Positions 35,485 through 45,120 are shown, counted from the first letter of the stretch. The stretch is 64,000 nucleotides of DNA from Gemmatimonadota bacterium (GCA_009838645.1 VXRC01000001.1:62001-126000); one strand, 5' to 3'. The notes: generated from the sequence alone by a model not told the origin. Program-made: numbers and translations.

Positions 35485-38052
35485 TCAGATAGGCCGCAGT
35501 ATCCCACCTCGGCCCCGCGAAACTTCAAACGCATACGCACGGCCGCCCGCACTCAGTCTGAACCGGTCGTCCACCTGGGAAATTCGAGCTTTCGACGAAC
35601 TGTCGCTAAATGCCAGGACCAGGATGTCACCGTCCGTACCCGCCACCAGCCGCGTTGATGGCTCGGTAGCATCCGGGAGAAAGCTGACCAGGCTGCCGGC
35701 TGCGAGCCCCGGAGGCGCATAGGGCACCTCTTCCTTCCGAATGGTCAGGCCGCTACCTAGTACTGAAATCAACTCCACCTCCCGAGATCCCGCACCAAGG
35801 CGAGCGCGGTCTCCCTCCAGGCCGAGCAGTTCCACGGGATTCAGCTTGTAGGACAGCTCGCCGCCACCGGTCTCGGGTCCCAGGCCAACGGCCGGGTCCA
35901 CCGTGAGCCGGCGCCTGCCCGGGCATCGAAGGTCGATCAGGGACAGATCGCAGTCCGCGGTTACTCCGGGCGTCTGTATCGAGCCGCCAAAGGCAAGGGC
36001 GGTATTGGGCCTGGCGTAGAACGTGCGCGGCTCCTTCCGCGAAGCGAGTCCCTGCGAGTCCCGTCCCAGCTCGCCGAAGACCGCCGGGTCGTCCAGTCGA
36101 TTCGATTTGCCATCAAGGGCGATCTCCATCCACGGATTGGCGCCGCGCCGGTTGAAGCCGTCCCAGGCGATCTGCGCTTCGTGCCAGGTTCCCACGCCTG
36201 CCGTACCCGGCGCATGCACGGTAACCAGGTTGCTGTTCTGGCTTTGCACGCTGAAACACAATCGTCCGTCCGTGTCGACAACGAGGGCGAAGGTGTTGAC
36301 CCCCGTCCCGAAATGCCCGCCGACGCCGTTCCCTGCATTGAACAGCACCCGGGGGCCGCTCGCGTTTTCGAGTCCGCTCGCATTTTCGTGTGCGCTCGCG
36401 CGTCCCCGAAGTCGGAAGCGAATCCGCAGGCGTCCCCCATTCGCGCGGAACCAGCGTTCCGCTTCGTATTGCAGGACGTCGCCGCCACGCAGCCGGATCA
36501 GCGAACTGCCGTCAGCGACTACCCGCACACCGCGCGGTCGACGCCTCAGCGCCACGAGCAGGACCGGATCATCTCCGCGAGAAATCCAGTATTCGTGCTC
36601 AGTCCGCCGGGAGGAGACGCGCAACCGCTGCCAGTCCTTCGTGCGCTTCAGGCCACCCAAATTGGCGACGTTCTCGTTCTGGCCGCCCACGCCGGGCAGG
36701 CTGCCGCAACGCACCGGCTGGGCCTCGAAGGCACTGATGGTACGCAGAAGAGGACTGCCCGCCCACTGAACGTGCAGGTCCATGAAGCAGGCGGCCAGGC
36801 CGCCGTCGTACCCGCTGACACAAAGTATAGCCGCTTCGGGATCATGACTGCTGCGCATCACGGCGAAACGGCCCGTGTACATGTCGAAACGACCCGCCAG
36901 CGTCGTCACGCGCCGCGCCCTGTTCGGCCGAAACGCGGGATCGTAGTAACAATAAGCGTACGGCCCGTAGGAAATCATACACTCCGCCGTCGTACCCCTG
37001 ACGCTCATTCCGAAGCGATACAGCCGGCCCAGGCGGGGATCGGAAAGGGCCACGTCCCGCAGCCTCCCGTCTCCGGCTTCCTGGGCCAGCCGCAGGAGGA
37101 CCGGCGAATTGACGTTGAGCTGGCCACCGAGCAGGACGTTTGCATTGGGGGGATAGTAGACCATATCTGGAATATCGCGAGGCGCCGTCCAGTGGGCGCG
37201 GAACCAGTTCAGCGGCAGTCGCAGCCTGGCGGGTGCCTCGCTTAGCAGGTCGACACCGGTCACATTGCGCATTGCATCGGCGAAATGCAGCAGCCAGAGG
37301 TTTTCAAATCCCCAGAATGTGGGACCGTCGATGGGCTCTCCGCCGGGACCGCATCCGTTGGGCAGGAGGGCGCCGCGGAAACGATCGACAACCGCCTGTA
37401 CCCAGGCTTCCGCCCGGGGGTGTTCACCCAGCAGGTGAACCGCGGCCACGCCGAAGTGTCCATAGTCGACGACGGTGTGGTGCCCTCCTGCCGTGTAGTG
37501 CCGTCGTTCGTCCACGTACGGCCACCAGCGATCCATCAGCCCCACGAGGCAGTCGCGGACCTGGCGCTTCTCTACATCCGGCAATACCTCGTCCATCAGG
37601 TCGAGAGCAAGCGCGAATGCCTGCATATACCGGTTGACCGTGTAGAAGTGCTCCTCCACGTGATCGCCGTGGTCCCAGTTCGCCGCGGCCCGCAGCCATG
37701 CGCGGGCCTGTCCGAGCCAGCGTGGGTCGCCCGTAAGTCGCCAGGTGAAGGCGTAATTCTCGATCAGGGCCGTGGCCTGCATGGCGGTATAGAAGGTCAG
37801 GTAGAGCTGGTGGTTGGGGTGAGGGCTGTGCGCCCGACGCGGAACCCGTCGCCAGGGACGCTGGCCTGCAAACAGTTCACAGTCGTCCAGGAGGTTGGAG
37901 AGGATGCGACGACGGACCGGATCGGCCGGAGCCTCGTATCGGAAGCCAGGATCGTCGGCCGGCCTGAACAACCTGGGCATTTCGAGGCGGATAACAGGGA
38001 TCGATGCCTGTTGCGATGTGTCGGTCGTATGTTCGGGAGCATGGGCGGGCAT
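35485..38052 (-). CDS. Heparinase II/III-like polysaccharide lyase with LamG-like insert
   Basis: An 855-residue protein. Residues 60-340 look like the alpha/alpha toroid of heparinase II/III and alginate lyase families (EHFYTVNRYMQAFALALDL, GGHHTVVDYGHFGV, PNGCGPGGEPIDGPTFWGFE, where Tyr/His/Glu could act). Residues 350-530 fit the following beta sandwich. Residues 540-690 resemble a laminin-G/concanavalin fold (VNTFALVVDTDGRLCFSVQS, GTWHEAQIAWDG), and a last beta domain ends the protein. There is no clear signal peptide at ATG 38052 or at the alternative TTG 38073. It would cleave acidic polysaccharides; the specificity is open. It is convergent with the HigA-like gene and divergent from a methyltransferase. 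Confidence 0.7.
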   Translation of the reverse strand: MPAHAPEHTTDTSQQASIPVIRLEMPRLFRPADDPGFRYEAPADPVRRRILSNLLDDCELFAGQRPWRRVPRRAHSPHPNHQLYLTFYTAMQATALIENYAFTWRLTGDPRWLGQARAWLRAAANWDHGDHVEEHFYTVNRYMQAFALALDLMDEVLPDVEKRQVRDCLVGLMDRWWPYVDERRHYTAGGHHTVVDYGHFGVAAVHLLGEHPRAEAWVQAVVDRFRGALLPNGCGPGGEPIDGPTFWGFENLWLLHFADAMRNVTGVDLLSEAPARLRLPLNWFRAHWTAPRDIPDMVYYPPNANVLLGGQLNVNSPVLLRLAQEAGDGRLRDVALSDPRLGRLYRFGMSVRGTTAECMISYGPYAYCYYDPAFRPNRARRVTTLAGRFDMYTGRFAVMRSSHDPEAAILCVSGYDGGLAACFMDLHVQWAGSPLLRTISAFEAQPVRCGSLPGVGGQNENVANLGGLKRTKDWQRLRVSSRRTEHEYWISRGDDPVLLVALRRRPRGVRVVADGSSLIRLRGGDVLQYEAERWFRANGGRLRIRFRLRGRASAHENASGLENASGPRVLFNAGNGVGGHFGTGVNTFALVVDTDGRLCFSVQSQNSNLVTVHAPGTAGVGTWHEAQIAWDGFNRRGANPWMEIALDGKSNRLDDPAVFGELGRDSQGLASRKEPRTFYARPNTALAFGGSIQTPGVTADCDLSLIDLRCPGRRRLTVDPAVGLGPETGGGELSYKLNPVELLGLEGDRARLGAGSREVELISVLGSGLTIRKEEVPYAPPGLAAGSLVSFLPDATEPSTRLVAGTDGDILVLAFSDSSSKARISQVDDRFRLSAGGRAYAFEVSRGRGGILRPI

Positions 38053-38212
38053 CGTCAGTTTCCGGAATTCCAAAAGACAGATTTGTGCCGGCTCGTGGCC
38101 GTATGGAAGAACGGGGGGTTTAAAGTAAGTAACATGGTTTCAAATTCGTCAATAAGGTATATCTTGCATAGTACAGATATTTCGGTACGGCAGTCGCAGA
38201 CAGGGCCACAAG

Positions 38213-38941
38213 TTGTCGAACATCCCGAGAATACCCATTCACACCAAAAAAGTCGCGGAACTGTTCGATCGCGTCCTGCCCGACAAGATCGATTGGGAAT
38301 CCTTCTATTCCCAAGGCAAGCGTAATCCTCCGTTTCTTACGGATTCACCGGACGAGAATCTGGTCGGGTATTTCGAACACGGCCATCTCAAACCCGACCG
38401 TGTTATTGATTTGGGTTGCGGGACAGGCCGTAACGCCGTATTCCTGGCGAAATCGGGGTGCCATGTTGACGCCATCGACCTGTCGGAAACAGCTATAGAG
38501 AAAGCACGGTTACTTGCACGTCGGTCGGAGGCTAAAGTTCATTTCATTGTCGGGTCGATTTTCGACCTGGCCTTACCCGGCGGCCAATACGACCTGGCCT
38601 ACGACGCAGGCCTTCTTCATCACCTGCAGCCTCATCAAAGGCCATACTATCTCGAAAAGGTACATGCAATTCTCAAGCCGAACGGGCTGTTCGGGATGAC
38701 CTGCTTCGACCTGACCGGCGGCGTACCCAAAGAAGACTGGGAGATCTACGAGGAAGGCAATATGCCACCGGGAATCGGTTACACCGAAGATCGACTGCGA
38801 GATATCCTGCAACATTACTTTGAGATTATTGAGTTTCGATCCATGCAGACACAACCTGAGGATAGCTGCCTCTTTGGTATCTCCGGTCTATGGGCAGTAC
38901 TGATGAAGCCATTGCATTCTCGTCAAGTTAGCCAAGAGTAA
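38213..38941 (+). CDS. Class I SAM-dependent methyltransferase (TehB-like)
   Basis: A 242-residue methyltransferase. Motif I is VIDLGCGTGRNAVFLA (near residue 64), the strand-2 acid is in AIDLSE, then FIVGSIFDL and the motif-IV region YDLAYDAGLLHHL. This order fits TehB/thiopurine-type small-molecule methyltransferases, which act on metalloid oxyanions or thiols; the call is by pattern only. The start is a TTG with a poor ribosome site, so it could be a few codons off. Just seven bases separate it from the NUDIX gene. Both lie in a lower-GC island. Confidence 0.8.
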   Translation: MSNIPRIPIHTKKVAELFDRVLPDKIDWESFYSQGKRNPPFLTDSPDENLVGYFEHGHLKPDRVIDLGCGTGRNAVFLAKSGCHVDAIDLSETAIEKARLLARRSEAKVHFIVGSIFDLALPGGQYDLAYDAGLLHHLQPHQRPYYLEKVHAILKPNGLFGMTCFDLTGGVPKEDWEIYEEGNMPPGIGYTEDRLRDILQHYFEIIEFRSMQTQPEDSCLFGISGLWAVLMKPLHSRQVSQE

Positions 38942-38948
38942 ACCCGAC

Positions 38949-39386
38949 ATGGTCGACAGATTCAAGACGATCACAGACGTTCATGTTTTTCTCAAAAACG
39001 ACAATGACGATATCTTAATGCTCAGACGGGCCAATACTGGATACGAAGACGGATACTACAGTGTGATCGCAGGACATCTCGACGGTCACGAAGAAGTGAT
39101 GGAGGCTGCAATCCGGGAGGCTAAGGAGGAGACCGGTATCGAGATTCGGTATATGGATATCAAGGTAGTGGGGGTAATGCACAGGAAACAAGACGACGAA
39201 AGGATTTCCTTTTTTCTTTCTGCTTCGAGATGGTCCGGAGATATCATCAACATGGAGCCTGAAAGGTGTGATGACTTGTCATGGTTTCCAATTTGTGATT
39301 TGCCTGTAAACACCATTCCCTATGTACGTAGAGCGATCGAGAACTGGGTAAATGGCCTGTTCTTTGACAGCTACGGTTGGCGATAG
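38949..39386 (+). CDS. NUDIX hydrolase
   Basis: A 145-residue NUDIX protein. The box begins GHLDGHEEVM and ends REAKEETGI (residues 41-63) with the metal-binding REx2EE element intact. The preceding LMLRRANTGYEDGYY resembles the group of nucleotide-sanitising MutT-like enzymes. It follows the methyltransferase by seven bases and is likely co-expressed with it. The permease at 39470 begins 83 bases downstream and has much higher GC, marking the end of the island. Confidence 0.85.
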   Translation: MVDRFKTITDVHVFLKNDNDDILMLRRANTGYEDGYYSVIAGHLDGHEEVMEAAIREAKEETGIEIRYMDIKVVGVMHRKQDDERISFFLSASRWSGDIINMEPERCDDLSWFPICDLPVNTIPYVRRAIENWVNGLFFDSYGWR

Positions 39387-39469
39387 TGCGTCAACTGTGA
39401 ACTGTGCCATTTGCTGCCTCTTCTGACTACGGAAACTTTAGAAAAGAAGTTCAGATCGGTTGAGATCCC

Positions 39470-41875
39470 ATGCTCCATAACTACCTCACCATCGCCCTGC
39501 GCAACCTCCTCAGGTACCCCTCCTACACGCTCATCAACATCGTGGGGCTCGCGATCGGGCTGGCGGCCTGCATGCTGATCCTGCTCTACGTCTGGGACGA
39601 GTTGAGCTATGATCGATATCATCCCCATGCCGACCGGGTCTACCGGGTCGTCGATGACATTGAAAGCGCCGGTCAGACCGTCCGGACGGCGGGTTCGCCC
39701 TCGGGTTGGGGACCTGCCTTGAAACGTGATTTCCCTGAAATCGAGCTGTTCGCCCGGGTGAGGGGCACGACATCGGCCTGGTTCATCATGCATGAGGAAA
39801 AGCGATTCTACGAGCAGAAGGTCATCTGGGCCGACGCGGCCCTGCTTGACATGTTCTCCATACCCTTTGTCACCGGCGATCCCCGGACCGCGCTGACCGA
39901 ACCGTATTCGATCGTGATCTCGGAGGAAATGGCCTTCAAGTACTTCGGCGACGAAGATCCCATGGGGAAAGTCCTCAGGGGGGATAACCAGTGGGATTTC
40001 ACGGTGTCCGGCGTCATGCGGAACATACCCGCCAATTCGCATCTGCGCCCGGATATGATCATATCCCTCTTGACACGAAACGCCCTGTATCCGAACAGCC
40101 TCGATGAGTGGGAGATGCACGAGAATCAATATACCTACATCATGCTGCATGAAAACGCCTCTCCGGATGACCTGGAAGCGCAACTGCCCGCCTTTCTGGA
40201 ACGGAACAAATCAGGCAGGTTCAGTGAATCGACCAAGGTATTGAGACCTTCGTTGCAGCCCCTGCTGGACATTCACCTGCATTCGCACCGGGACAGCGAA
40301 CTCGAGCCCAACGGTGATTTCCGCTACGTGGTGCTCTTCCTGATCATCGCGCTGCTGATACCGCTCATCGCGTGCATCAACTTCGTGAACCTGGCCACGG
40401 CGCGGTCGGCCATGCGCGCCAGGGAAGTGGGCGTACGCAAGGTGATGGGGGCCAACCGGTACCAGTTGCTGGGGCAGTTCCTGGGAGAAGCCGTCGTTAT
40501 GACGGGACTCGCCATGATCGTCGCGATCGCACTTGTGTACCTCTGCCTGCCCGGCGTGAACGCGCTGGCCGGAAAGCAACTGGACTTCGCGCTGACGAAC
40601 GGATTGGTGCTGGGGGCGCTCGTGGCGGGTACCCTCGTGATCGCAGTAGCAGCCGGCAGCTATCCCGCGGTCTACCTCTCGGGCTTCCTGCCCACCGAAG
40701 TTTTGAAAGGAAGTTTGAAGTCTGGAACGCATGGGATGGGACTTCGGCAGGTCCTGGTGGTAATCCAATTCGTCATGTCCATCTTTCTGCTGGTCAGCAC
40801 CGCCGTCATCTACGACCAGCTCGCGTACATACAGGACATGAGACTCGGTTTCAACAAAGAGCACGTGATGGTCGTGAAAATCACGGGACAGGAGCAACGG
40901 GAAAACATCCTGGTACTGAAACAGCGCCTGGCGCAGATGCCCGGCGTGGTCGGAATGGCGACGACCGATGGGGTACCCGGCGTGAAGGCACCGAGGATTA
41001 TGGCCGTTCGTTCCGATGAGATGAGCCCCGAGGACAACCTGATCGTGTCCGTGCTCACGTCGGACGACCGGTTCCTGGACGTCATGGAAATTGATCTCGT
41101 GGCGGGCCGAAACTTTCCGGTCGAATGGAGCAGGGATTCGACCATGGTACTCCTGCTCAACGAGACCGCGGCATTTAAACTGGGCTGGAAAGCGCCTCCC
41201 GACGCGATCGGCATGCCGGTCGAATGGATCGAGTACGGTGGATTGCGGGGACGCGTTCTGGGGGTCGTGGAGGATTTCCACCTCCAATCGATTCGCGAGG
41301 AAATCGAGCCGATCGTTTTCACGCACCATGCCCTCTACTTCACCGACGTGCTTATCCGGATCAGGCCGGAGGACGTAACGGACATCATCTCCCGGATCCG
41401 GGAAGTGTGGCGGGAGGTCGATCCCCTCTATCCCCTGGCATTCACGTTCCTCGACGACGATTTAGACAGCCTCTACCGCGCCGAAAACCAACTGGGTACG
41501 GTCTTCGCGGTCTTCGCCTTTCTCGCGATCTTCGTCGCGTGCCTGGGTCTTCTCGGGCTGGCTTCTTTCTCAATCCAGCAGAGAACCCGTGAGATCGGGA
41601 TCCGAAAGGTGCTCGGAGCCACCGTTTCAGATATCGTGCTGCTGCTCTCCAGGGACTTCATGAAGTATGTCCTGCTCGCCAATGTCATCGCCTGGCCGCT
41701 TGCGTATTTCGTTATGGCGCGTTGGCTGCAGAACTACGCCTATTCAGCGGGAATCAGCTTCGCGTGGTTCATCGCGGGAGGCGTCGTCGCACTCGTTATC
41801 GCCTGGTTGACGATCGGTGCGCATGCGCTGGCTGCGGCGGGCAGGAACCCGGTGAACGCGCTGAAGCAGAACTGA
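39470..41875 (+). CDS. MacB/FtsX-type ABC transporter permease, paralogue 5
   Basis: An 801-residue permease closely similar to paralogues 1 and 3 although 17 kb away. Helix 1 is LINIVGLAIGLAACMLILLYV; coupling motifs are REVGVRKVMGAN and REIGIRKVLGAT; the terminus is GRNPVNALKQN. Both periplasmic domains and all eight helices are present, so it should be functional. It is flanked by a NUDIX gene and by a methyltransferase-regulator pair and again has no ATPase partner. Its isolated site suggests dispersal by duplication. Confidence 0.9.
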   Translation: MLHNYLTIALRNLLRYPSYTLINIVGLAIGLAACMLILLYVWDELSYDRYHPHADRVYRVVDDIESAGQTVRTAGSPSGWGPALKRDFPEIELFARVRGTTSAWFIMHEEKRFYEQKVIWADAALLDMFSIPFVTGDPRTALTEPYSIVISEEMAFKYFGDEDPMGKVLRGDNQWDFTVSGVMRNIPANSHLRPDMIISLLTRNALYPNSLDEWEMHENQYTYIMLHENASPDDLEAQLPAFLERNKSGRFSESTKVLRPSLQPLLDIHLHSHRDSELEPNGDFRYVVLFLIIALLIPLIACINFVNLATARSAMRAREVGVRKVMGANRYQLLGQFLGEAVVMTGLAMIVAIALVYLCLPGVNALAGKQLDFALTNGLVLGALVAGTLVIAVAAGSYPAVYLSGFLPTEVLKGSLKSGTHGMGLRQVLVVIQFVMSIFLLVSTAVIYDQLAYIQDMRLGFNKEHVMVVKITGQEQRENILVLKQRLAQMPGVVGMATTDGVPGVKAPRIMAVRSDEMSPEDNLIVSVLTSDDRFLDVMEIDLVAGRNFPVEWSRDSTMVLLLNETAAFKLGWKAPPDAIGMPVEWIEYGGLRGRVLGVVEDFHLQSIREEIEPIVFTHHALYFTDVLIRIRPEDVTDIISRIREVWREVDPLYPLAFTFLDDDLDSLYRAENQLGTVFAVFAFLAIFVACLGLLGLASFSIQQRTREIGIRKVLGATVSDIVLLLSRDFMKYVLLANVIAWPLAYFVMARWLQNYAYSAGISFAWFIAGGVVALVIAWLTIGAHALAAAGRNPVNALKQN

Positions 41876-41923
41876 TGAGATTGAGTTGGAAGGAAATCCG
41901 GATTCCCACGGAGTTGCAGTACC

Positions 41924-42736
41924 ATGGATGATCTTTCCGACATACGCGCATTCTACAACGAAGGCTGGGAAAGGGAGGCCGGCCGGTTGGTGCACCGGCA
42001 GCTGGAGGCCGAAGTTACTTGGCGCTACCTTGACCGGTATTTGCCCGACCAGGGCGAAATCCTCGATGTGGGTTTCGGCACCGGTGCGTACACCTTTCCG
42101 CTGGCTCGGTGCGGATTCCAGATCACTGCCGTGGATCTTTCCGATGAATTTACCACTCGATGCAAAGCCAGGGCGGATGAACTCGGTCTTGCTGACCGGA
42201 TCGATTTCATGACGGGGGACGCCCGCACGCTGGAGCAAGTCCCCCGCGGTGCTTTCGAGGCAGTCCTCCTTCTGGGTCCTATGTACCATCTGGTGATTGA
42301 AGAGGACAGAACGGCAGCGCTGCGTTCGGCGTATGATTGTCTGAAACCGGGTGGAGTCGTCCTGTCCGCCTGGCTTTCCAGGTTCGGAAATTTCGGCAAC
42401 CTGATCAAGAAGAACCCTTCGTGGATCGAGAACCGCGACGAGGTGCGTTGGTTGATCGAAAAAGGCCGTCGGCCGGATGATGCGCCCAGAGGCGGCTTCC
42501 GGGGACACTTTTCCCGTTTGGAGGAGATCGCGCCCATACACGAAAAGGTGGGTTTCCACACGTTGCAGATCGCCGGGGTAGAGCCGGCCATTTCCGCGGA
42601 CGACGAAAGTTACAACAGGTTGGAGGGTGATGTGCGGGAGCGCTGGCTGAATCTCCTTTTCGAAATCAGTTCGGAGCCCAGCATCGTGGCCGCCTCGAGA
42701 CACATCCTCTACGTGGGCCGGAGGAATTCGACATGA
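41924..42736 (+). CDS. Class I SAM-dependent methyltransferase
   Basis: A 270-residue methyltransferase. Motif I is ILDVGFGTGAYTFPLA (near residue 45), followed by ITAVDLSDE, FMTGDAR and the motif-IV stretch AVLLLGPMYHLV. The same GPMYHL pattern occurs in the methyltransferase at 48894 (GPLYHL), so the two are paralogues. The substrate is unknown. GGAG precedes the ATG at good distance. The stop overlaps the ATG of the following AraC-type regulator (ATGA), so the regulator is translationally coupled to it. Confidence 0.85.
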   Translation: MDDLSDIRAFYNEGWEREAGRLVHRQLEAEVTWRYLDRYLPDQGEILDVGFGTGAYTFPLARCGFQITAVDLSDEFTTRCKARADELGLADRIDFMTGDARTLEQVPRGAFEAVLLLGPMYHLVIEEDRTAALRSAYDCLKPGGVVLSAWLSRFGNFGNLIKKNPSWIENRDEVRWLIEKGRRPDDAPRGGFRGHFSRLEEIAPIHEKVGFHTLQIAGVEPAISADDESYNRLEGDVRERWLNLLFEISSEPSIVAASRHILYVGRRNST

Positions 42737-43596
42737 ATGGACCCGCATACGGACGTACGGCGACCAACACTGTGCTGAATGCCGCCGGCAAGTACCATCA
42801 TTGGAAGGGCAAGGGAGGCTTGTCGATTAAATCATTCTCCAACGGCTCGGCGAAGTATGAAATCGGCAACCATGCGATCGAAGTCGACGATAAATCGTAC
42901 CTGGTGCTGAATCACGGACAGGAATACGCTGTATCGATCGACTCGCCTTCGAAAGTCGAAGCATTCTGTATCTTCTTCAGGGATGGATTTGCTGAGGAGG
43001 TCTGTGCATCCGTAAACTCGAAGGCTGTTACGTTGCTCGATGATCCTGAAAGACGCTCGCGCCGGCTGGAATTCTTCCAGACTGCCCGTCCACAAGACCG
43101 CGTTCTGACGCCGGCCTTGAGCCGGTTCAGATCAGCATATTTGCTGAGACGCGAAGAACCCGGGTGGGTCGAGGAGCAGATGCACGCGGTGATGGTTGGA
43201 CTGCTGAGCGCACATCAGCAGATATTAAAGGAAGTTGCGTCCGTCAAGGCCGTTCGTGCGGTGACGCGAACCGAGATTTACCGACGCATCCACACGGCCC
43301 GAGATTACATGTGTTCCTCCCTCTCGGATCCCGTTTCCCTCGATTCGATGGCAGCGGTGGCGTGTCTCTCCCCGAATCACTTCCTGCGCAGGTTTCGCGA
43401 GATTGTCGGCAGAACCCCACACCAGTATCTCGTTATGAAGCGACTGGAGCGAGCCGCCAGGCTACTGGAGACGACAGACCGAAGCGTGACTGAGATAGCC
43501 TACGAAGTGGGATTCGCAAGTCCGGGTTCGTTCAGCTGGCTATTTCGCCGTCGACACGGAATCTCGCCGAGACAATACCGCAGGTCAAAAAAGTGA
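42733..43596 (+). CDS. AraC-family transcriptional regulator
   Basis: A 287-residue regulator. Residues 30-105 fit a cupin-like sensing domain (YEIGNHAIEVDDKSYLVLNHGQ). Residues 180-285 are the two helix-turn-helix motifs of the AraC family: LDSMAAVACLSPNHFLRRF, then GRTPHQYLVMKRLERAARLL and the conserved VTEIAYEVGFASPGSFSWLFRR / HGISPRQYR. It should activate transcription in response to a small ligand. Coupling to the upstream methyltransferase and the position before the VOC gene make those the first candidates for its targets. Confidence 0.9.
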   Translation: MNGPAYGRTATNTVLNAAGKYHHWKGKGGLSIKSFSNGSAKYEIGNHAIEVDDKSYLVLNHGQEYAVSIDSPSKVEAFCIFFRDGFAEEVCASVNSKAVTLLDDPERRSRRLEFFQTARPQDRVLTPALSRFRSAYLLRREEPGWVEEQMHAVMVGLLSAHQQILKEVASVKAVRAVTRTEIYRRIHTARDYMCSSLSDPVSLDSMAAVACLSPNHFLRRFREIVGRTPHQYLVMKRLERAARLLETTDRSVTEIAYEVGFASPGSFSWLFRRRHGISPRQYRRSKK

Positions 43597-43680
43597 TTTC
43601 GAAGAAGTTTGCGGCAGAGGATTTCTGTATTTTAGGTTTGACATTTACGACTATCGAATCCTAACCACAGGAGGTCCAAC

Positions 43681-44073
43681 ATGTCGCAACATAACGAATT
43701 CGGCCTTTCGGCCATCGGTCAGGTTTCCGTCACGGTGCAGGATCTCGACCGAGCCGTTGCCTTCTATCGCGATCAATTGGGCATGCCGTTCCTGTTCCAG
43801 GTGCCGAACATGGCGTTCTTCGACTGCGCGGGCGTACGTCTCATGTTGAATATCCCGGAGGAGGGGTTTGAAGATATCCACACTTCAATACTGTATTACA
43901 AAGTCGACGATATCCAGGACGCCTACCGTATTATGAAGGACAGGGACGTACGGTTCGTTGGACGGCCACACAAGATCGCCGATCTTCAGGACCACGAACT
44001 ATGGATGGCGTTCTTCCGGGACAGCGAGGCGAACATCCTGGCGCTCATGGCCGAGATCCCCCACCAGGAATAG
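43681..44073 (+). CDS. VOC family (glyoxalase/bleomycin resistance-type) protein
   Basis: A 130-residue protein with the vicinal-oxygen-chelate fold: IGQVSVTVQDLDRAVAFYRDQLGM, then FFDCAGVRLMLN and the second half-module ending ELWMAFFRDSEANILALM. Metal ligands may be the acidic or amide residues on these strands. Such small proteins include glyoxalases, dioxygenases and drug-binding proteins; no specific role can be set. A strong AGGAGG lies just before the ATG. A TTGACA at 43638-43643 could be a -35 box, but no good -10 follows. It converges with the sulfotransferase-like gene after two bases. Confidence 0.85.
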   Translation: MSQHNEFGLSAIGQVSVTVQDLDRAVAFYRDQLGMPFLFQVPNMAFFDCAGVRLMLNIPEEGFEDIHTSILYYKVDDIQDAYRIMKDRDVRFVGRPHKIADLQDHELWMAFFRDSEANILALMAEIPHQE

Positions 44074-44075
44074 CT

Positions 44076-45107
44076 TCAGGAATAGACCCGCTCCAGGTTA
44101 CGTTCCGAGTTCTGGAGGGACTGATACAGTGCCCACAGTTCCTCCTTGATGGCCTCTCTGATCTCGTCCGTCACTTTATCTTGCTTCGCTGCGCTGTCCG
44201 GCACAAACGGCACGGTCTCCCCATCGCTCTTCGAGTAGAATCCGAACTGCTCGATCATACTGTCGTATTCCTCCCCGGTCACCTCGATTCCGAAGAAGCG
44301 AAGGATCCGGGGGAGGTTTTCCGGCCTCAACTGTGTATAGTCCACGAACAGGCAGTGATCGCAGGTGTTTTCAACGGCGATCCGAAGCGTGGAGGATTCA
44401 ACCTGCACACTGAAGGCCAGATCGCTCATCCGTTTGATGGCTTCAATCGGAAGAGCGGCTTCGAAAGCGCCTTCGGCGGTATTCTTGTTGCGGATGAACC
44501 ACGCGGGTCCGTCGAGCGAGGTCGGGATGATCTCGTAGGGATTTCGATAGAGGAACAACCAGGGTACGCCGGGATAGAGCCCTCGGATCATATCCAACCG
44601 CTTAACGTGATTGCTGGAGAACTTAACGAAGAATCGTTCGTGTACAGGCAGCCGCCTGTGTCCATATATGTTGAGCAAGGACTGGAAATAAGATGCGCGT
44701 TTTTCTCTGAATATCTCGTCGTATTCGACACCTAACAATTGCTGTACAGGTTCCGCTTCCTTGATGACTATGTGCCTGTCCAGGTTCGACAACACCTTGG
44801 CAAGCAAGGTCGAACCGCATCGCCCGACGTGGAAGATGAACCCGGAAGGCAAAAGTGTGTCATCGTAAAGATCAGGTGTCTCAAGCACGGCGAGGTCGGT
44901 TACCACGGACAATGCGTCGGCATGCTGCGACAGTCGTTCTTCCGCGGAGATCTCGAGAAAGGTCTCGCGCAGATGCATGTCCCCAAAGTCTAGCCACGAG
45001 ATCTCGCGGGTGTCGCTGTGCAATTCGAGCGGTAATAGACCACGCCGGCTATTGAGCAGGGCCTTGACTTCCTCGATTGGTCTGTTTCTGAAATCCTGTC
45101 TCGGCAT
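44076..45107 (-). CDS. Sulfotransferase-like protein
   Basis: A 343-residue protein with a P-loop-like motif near residue 92 (FHVGRCGSTLLAKVLS), which in sulfotransferases binds the 5'-phosphate of PAPS, and a second segment (WLFLYRNPYEIIPTS) resembling the 3'-phosphate-binding strand with a conserved Arg. Residues downstream (DYTQLRPENLPRILRFFGI) match the family. It should transfer sulfate to a hydroxyl or amine. The N-terminal 85 residues look like an extra domain. It lies 13 bases downstream of the GNAT gene on the same strand, so both may share a transcript. Confidence 0.7.
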   Translation of the reverse strand: MPRQDFRNRPIEEVKALLNSRRGLLPLELHSDTREISWLDFGDMHLRETFLEISAEERLSQHADALSVVTDLAVLETPDLYDDTLLPSGFIFHVGRCGSTLLAKVLSNLDRHIVIKEAEPVQQLLGVEYDEIFREKRASYFQSLLNIYGHRRLPVHERFFVKFSSNHVKRLDMIRGLYPGVPWLFLYRNPYEIIPTSLDGPAWFIRNKNTAEGAFEAALPIEAIKRMSDLAFSVQVESSTLRIAVENTCDHCLFVDYTQLRPENLPRILRFFGIEVTGEEYDSMIEQFGFYSKSDGETVPFVPDSAAKQDKVTDEIREAIKEELWALYQSLQNSERNLERVYS

Positions 45108-45120
45108 TCAAGCTTCCTAC

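Noticed and set aside
37285-38325. A 346-codon plus-strand frame over the lyase gene
   Set aside because: It has no domain pattern, runs into the methyltransferase start and is a shadow of the minus-strand gene.
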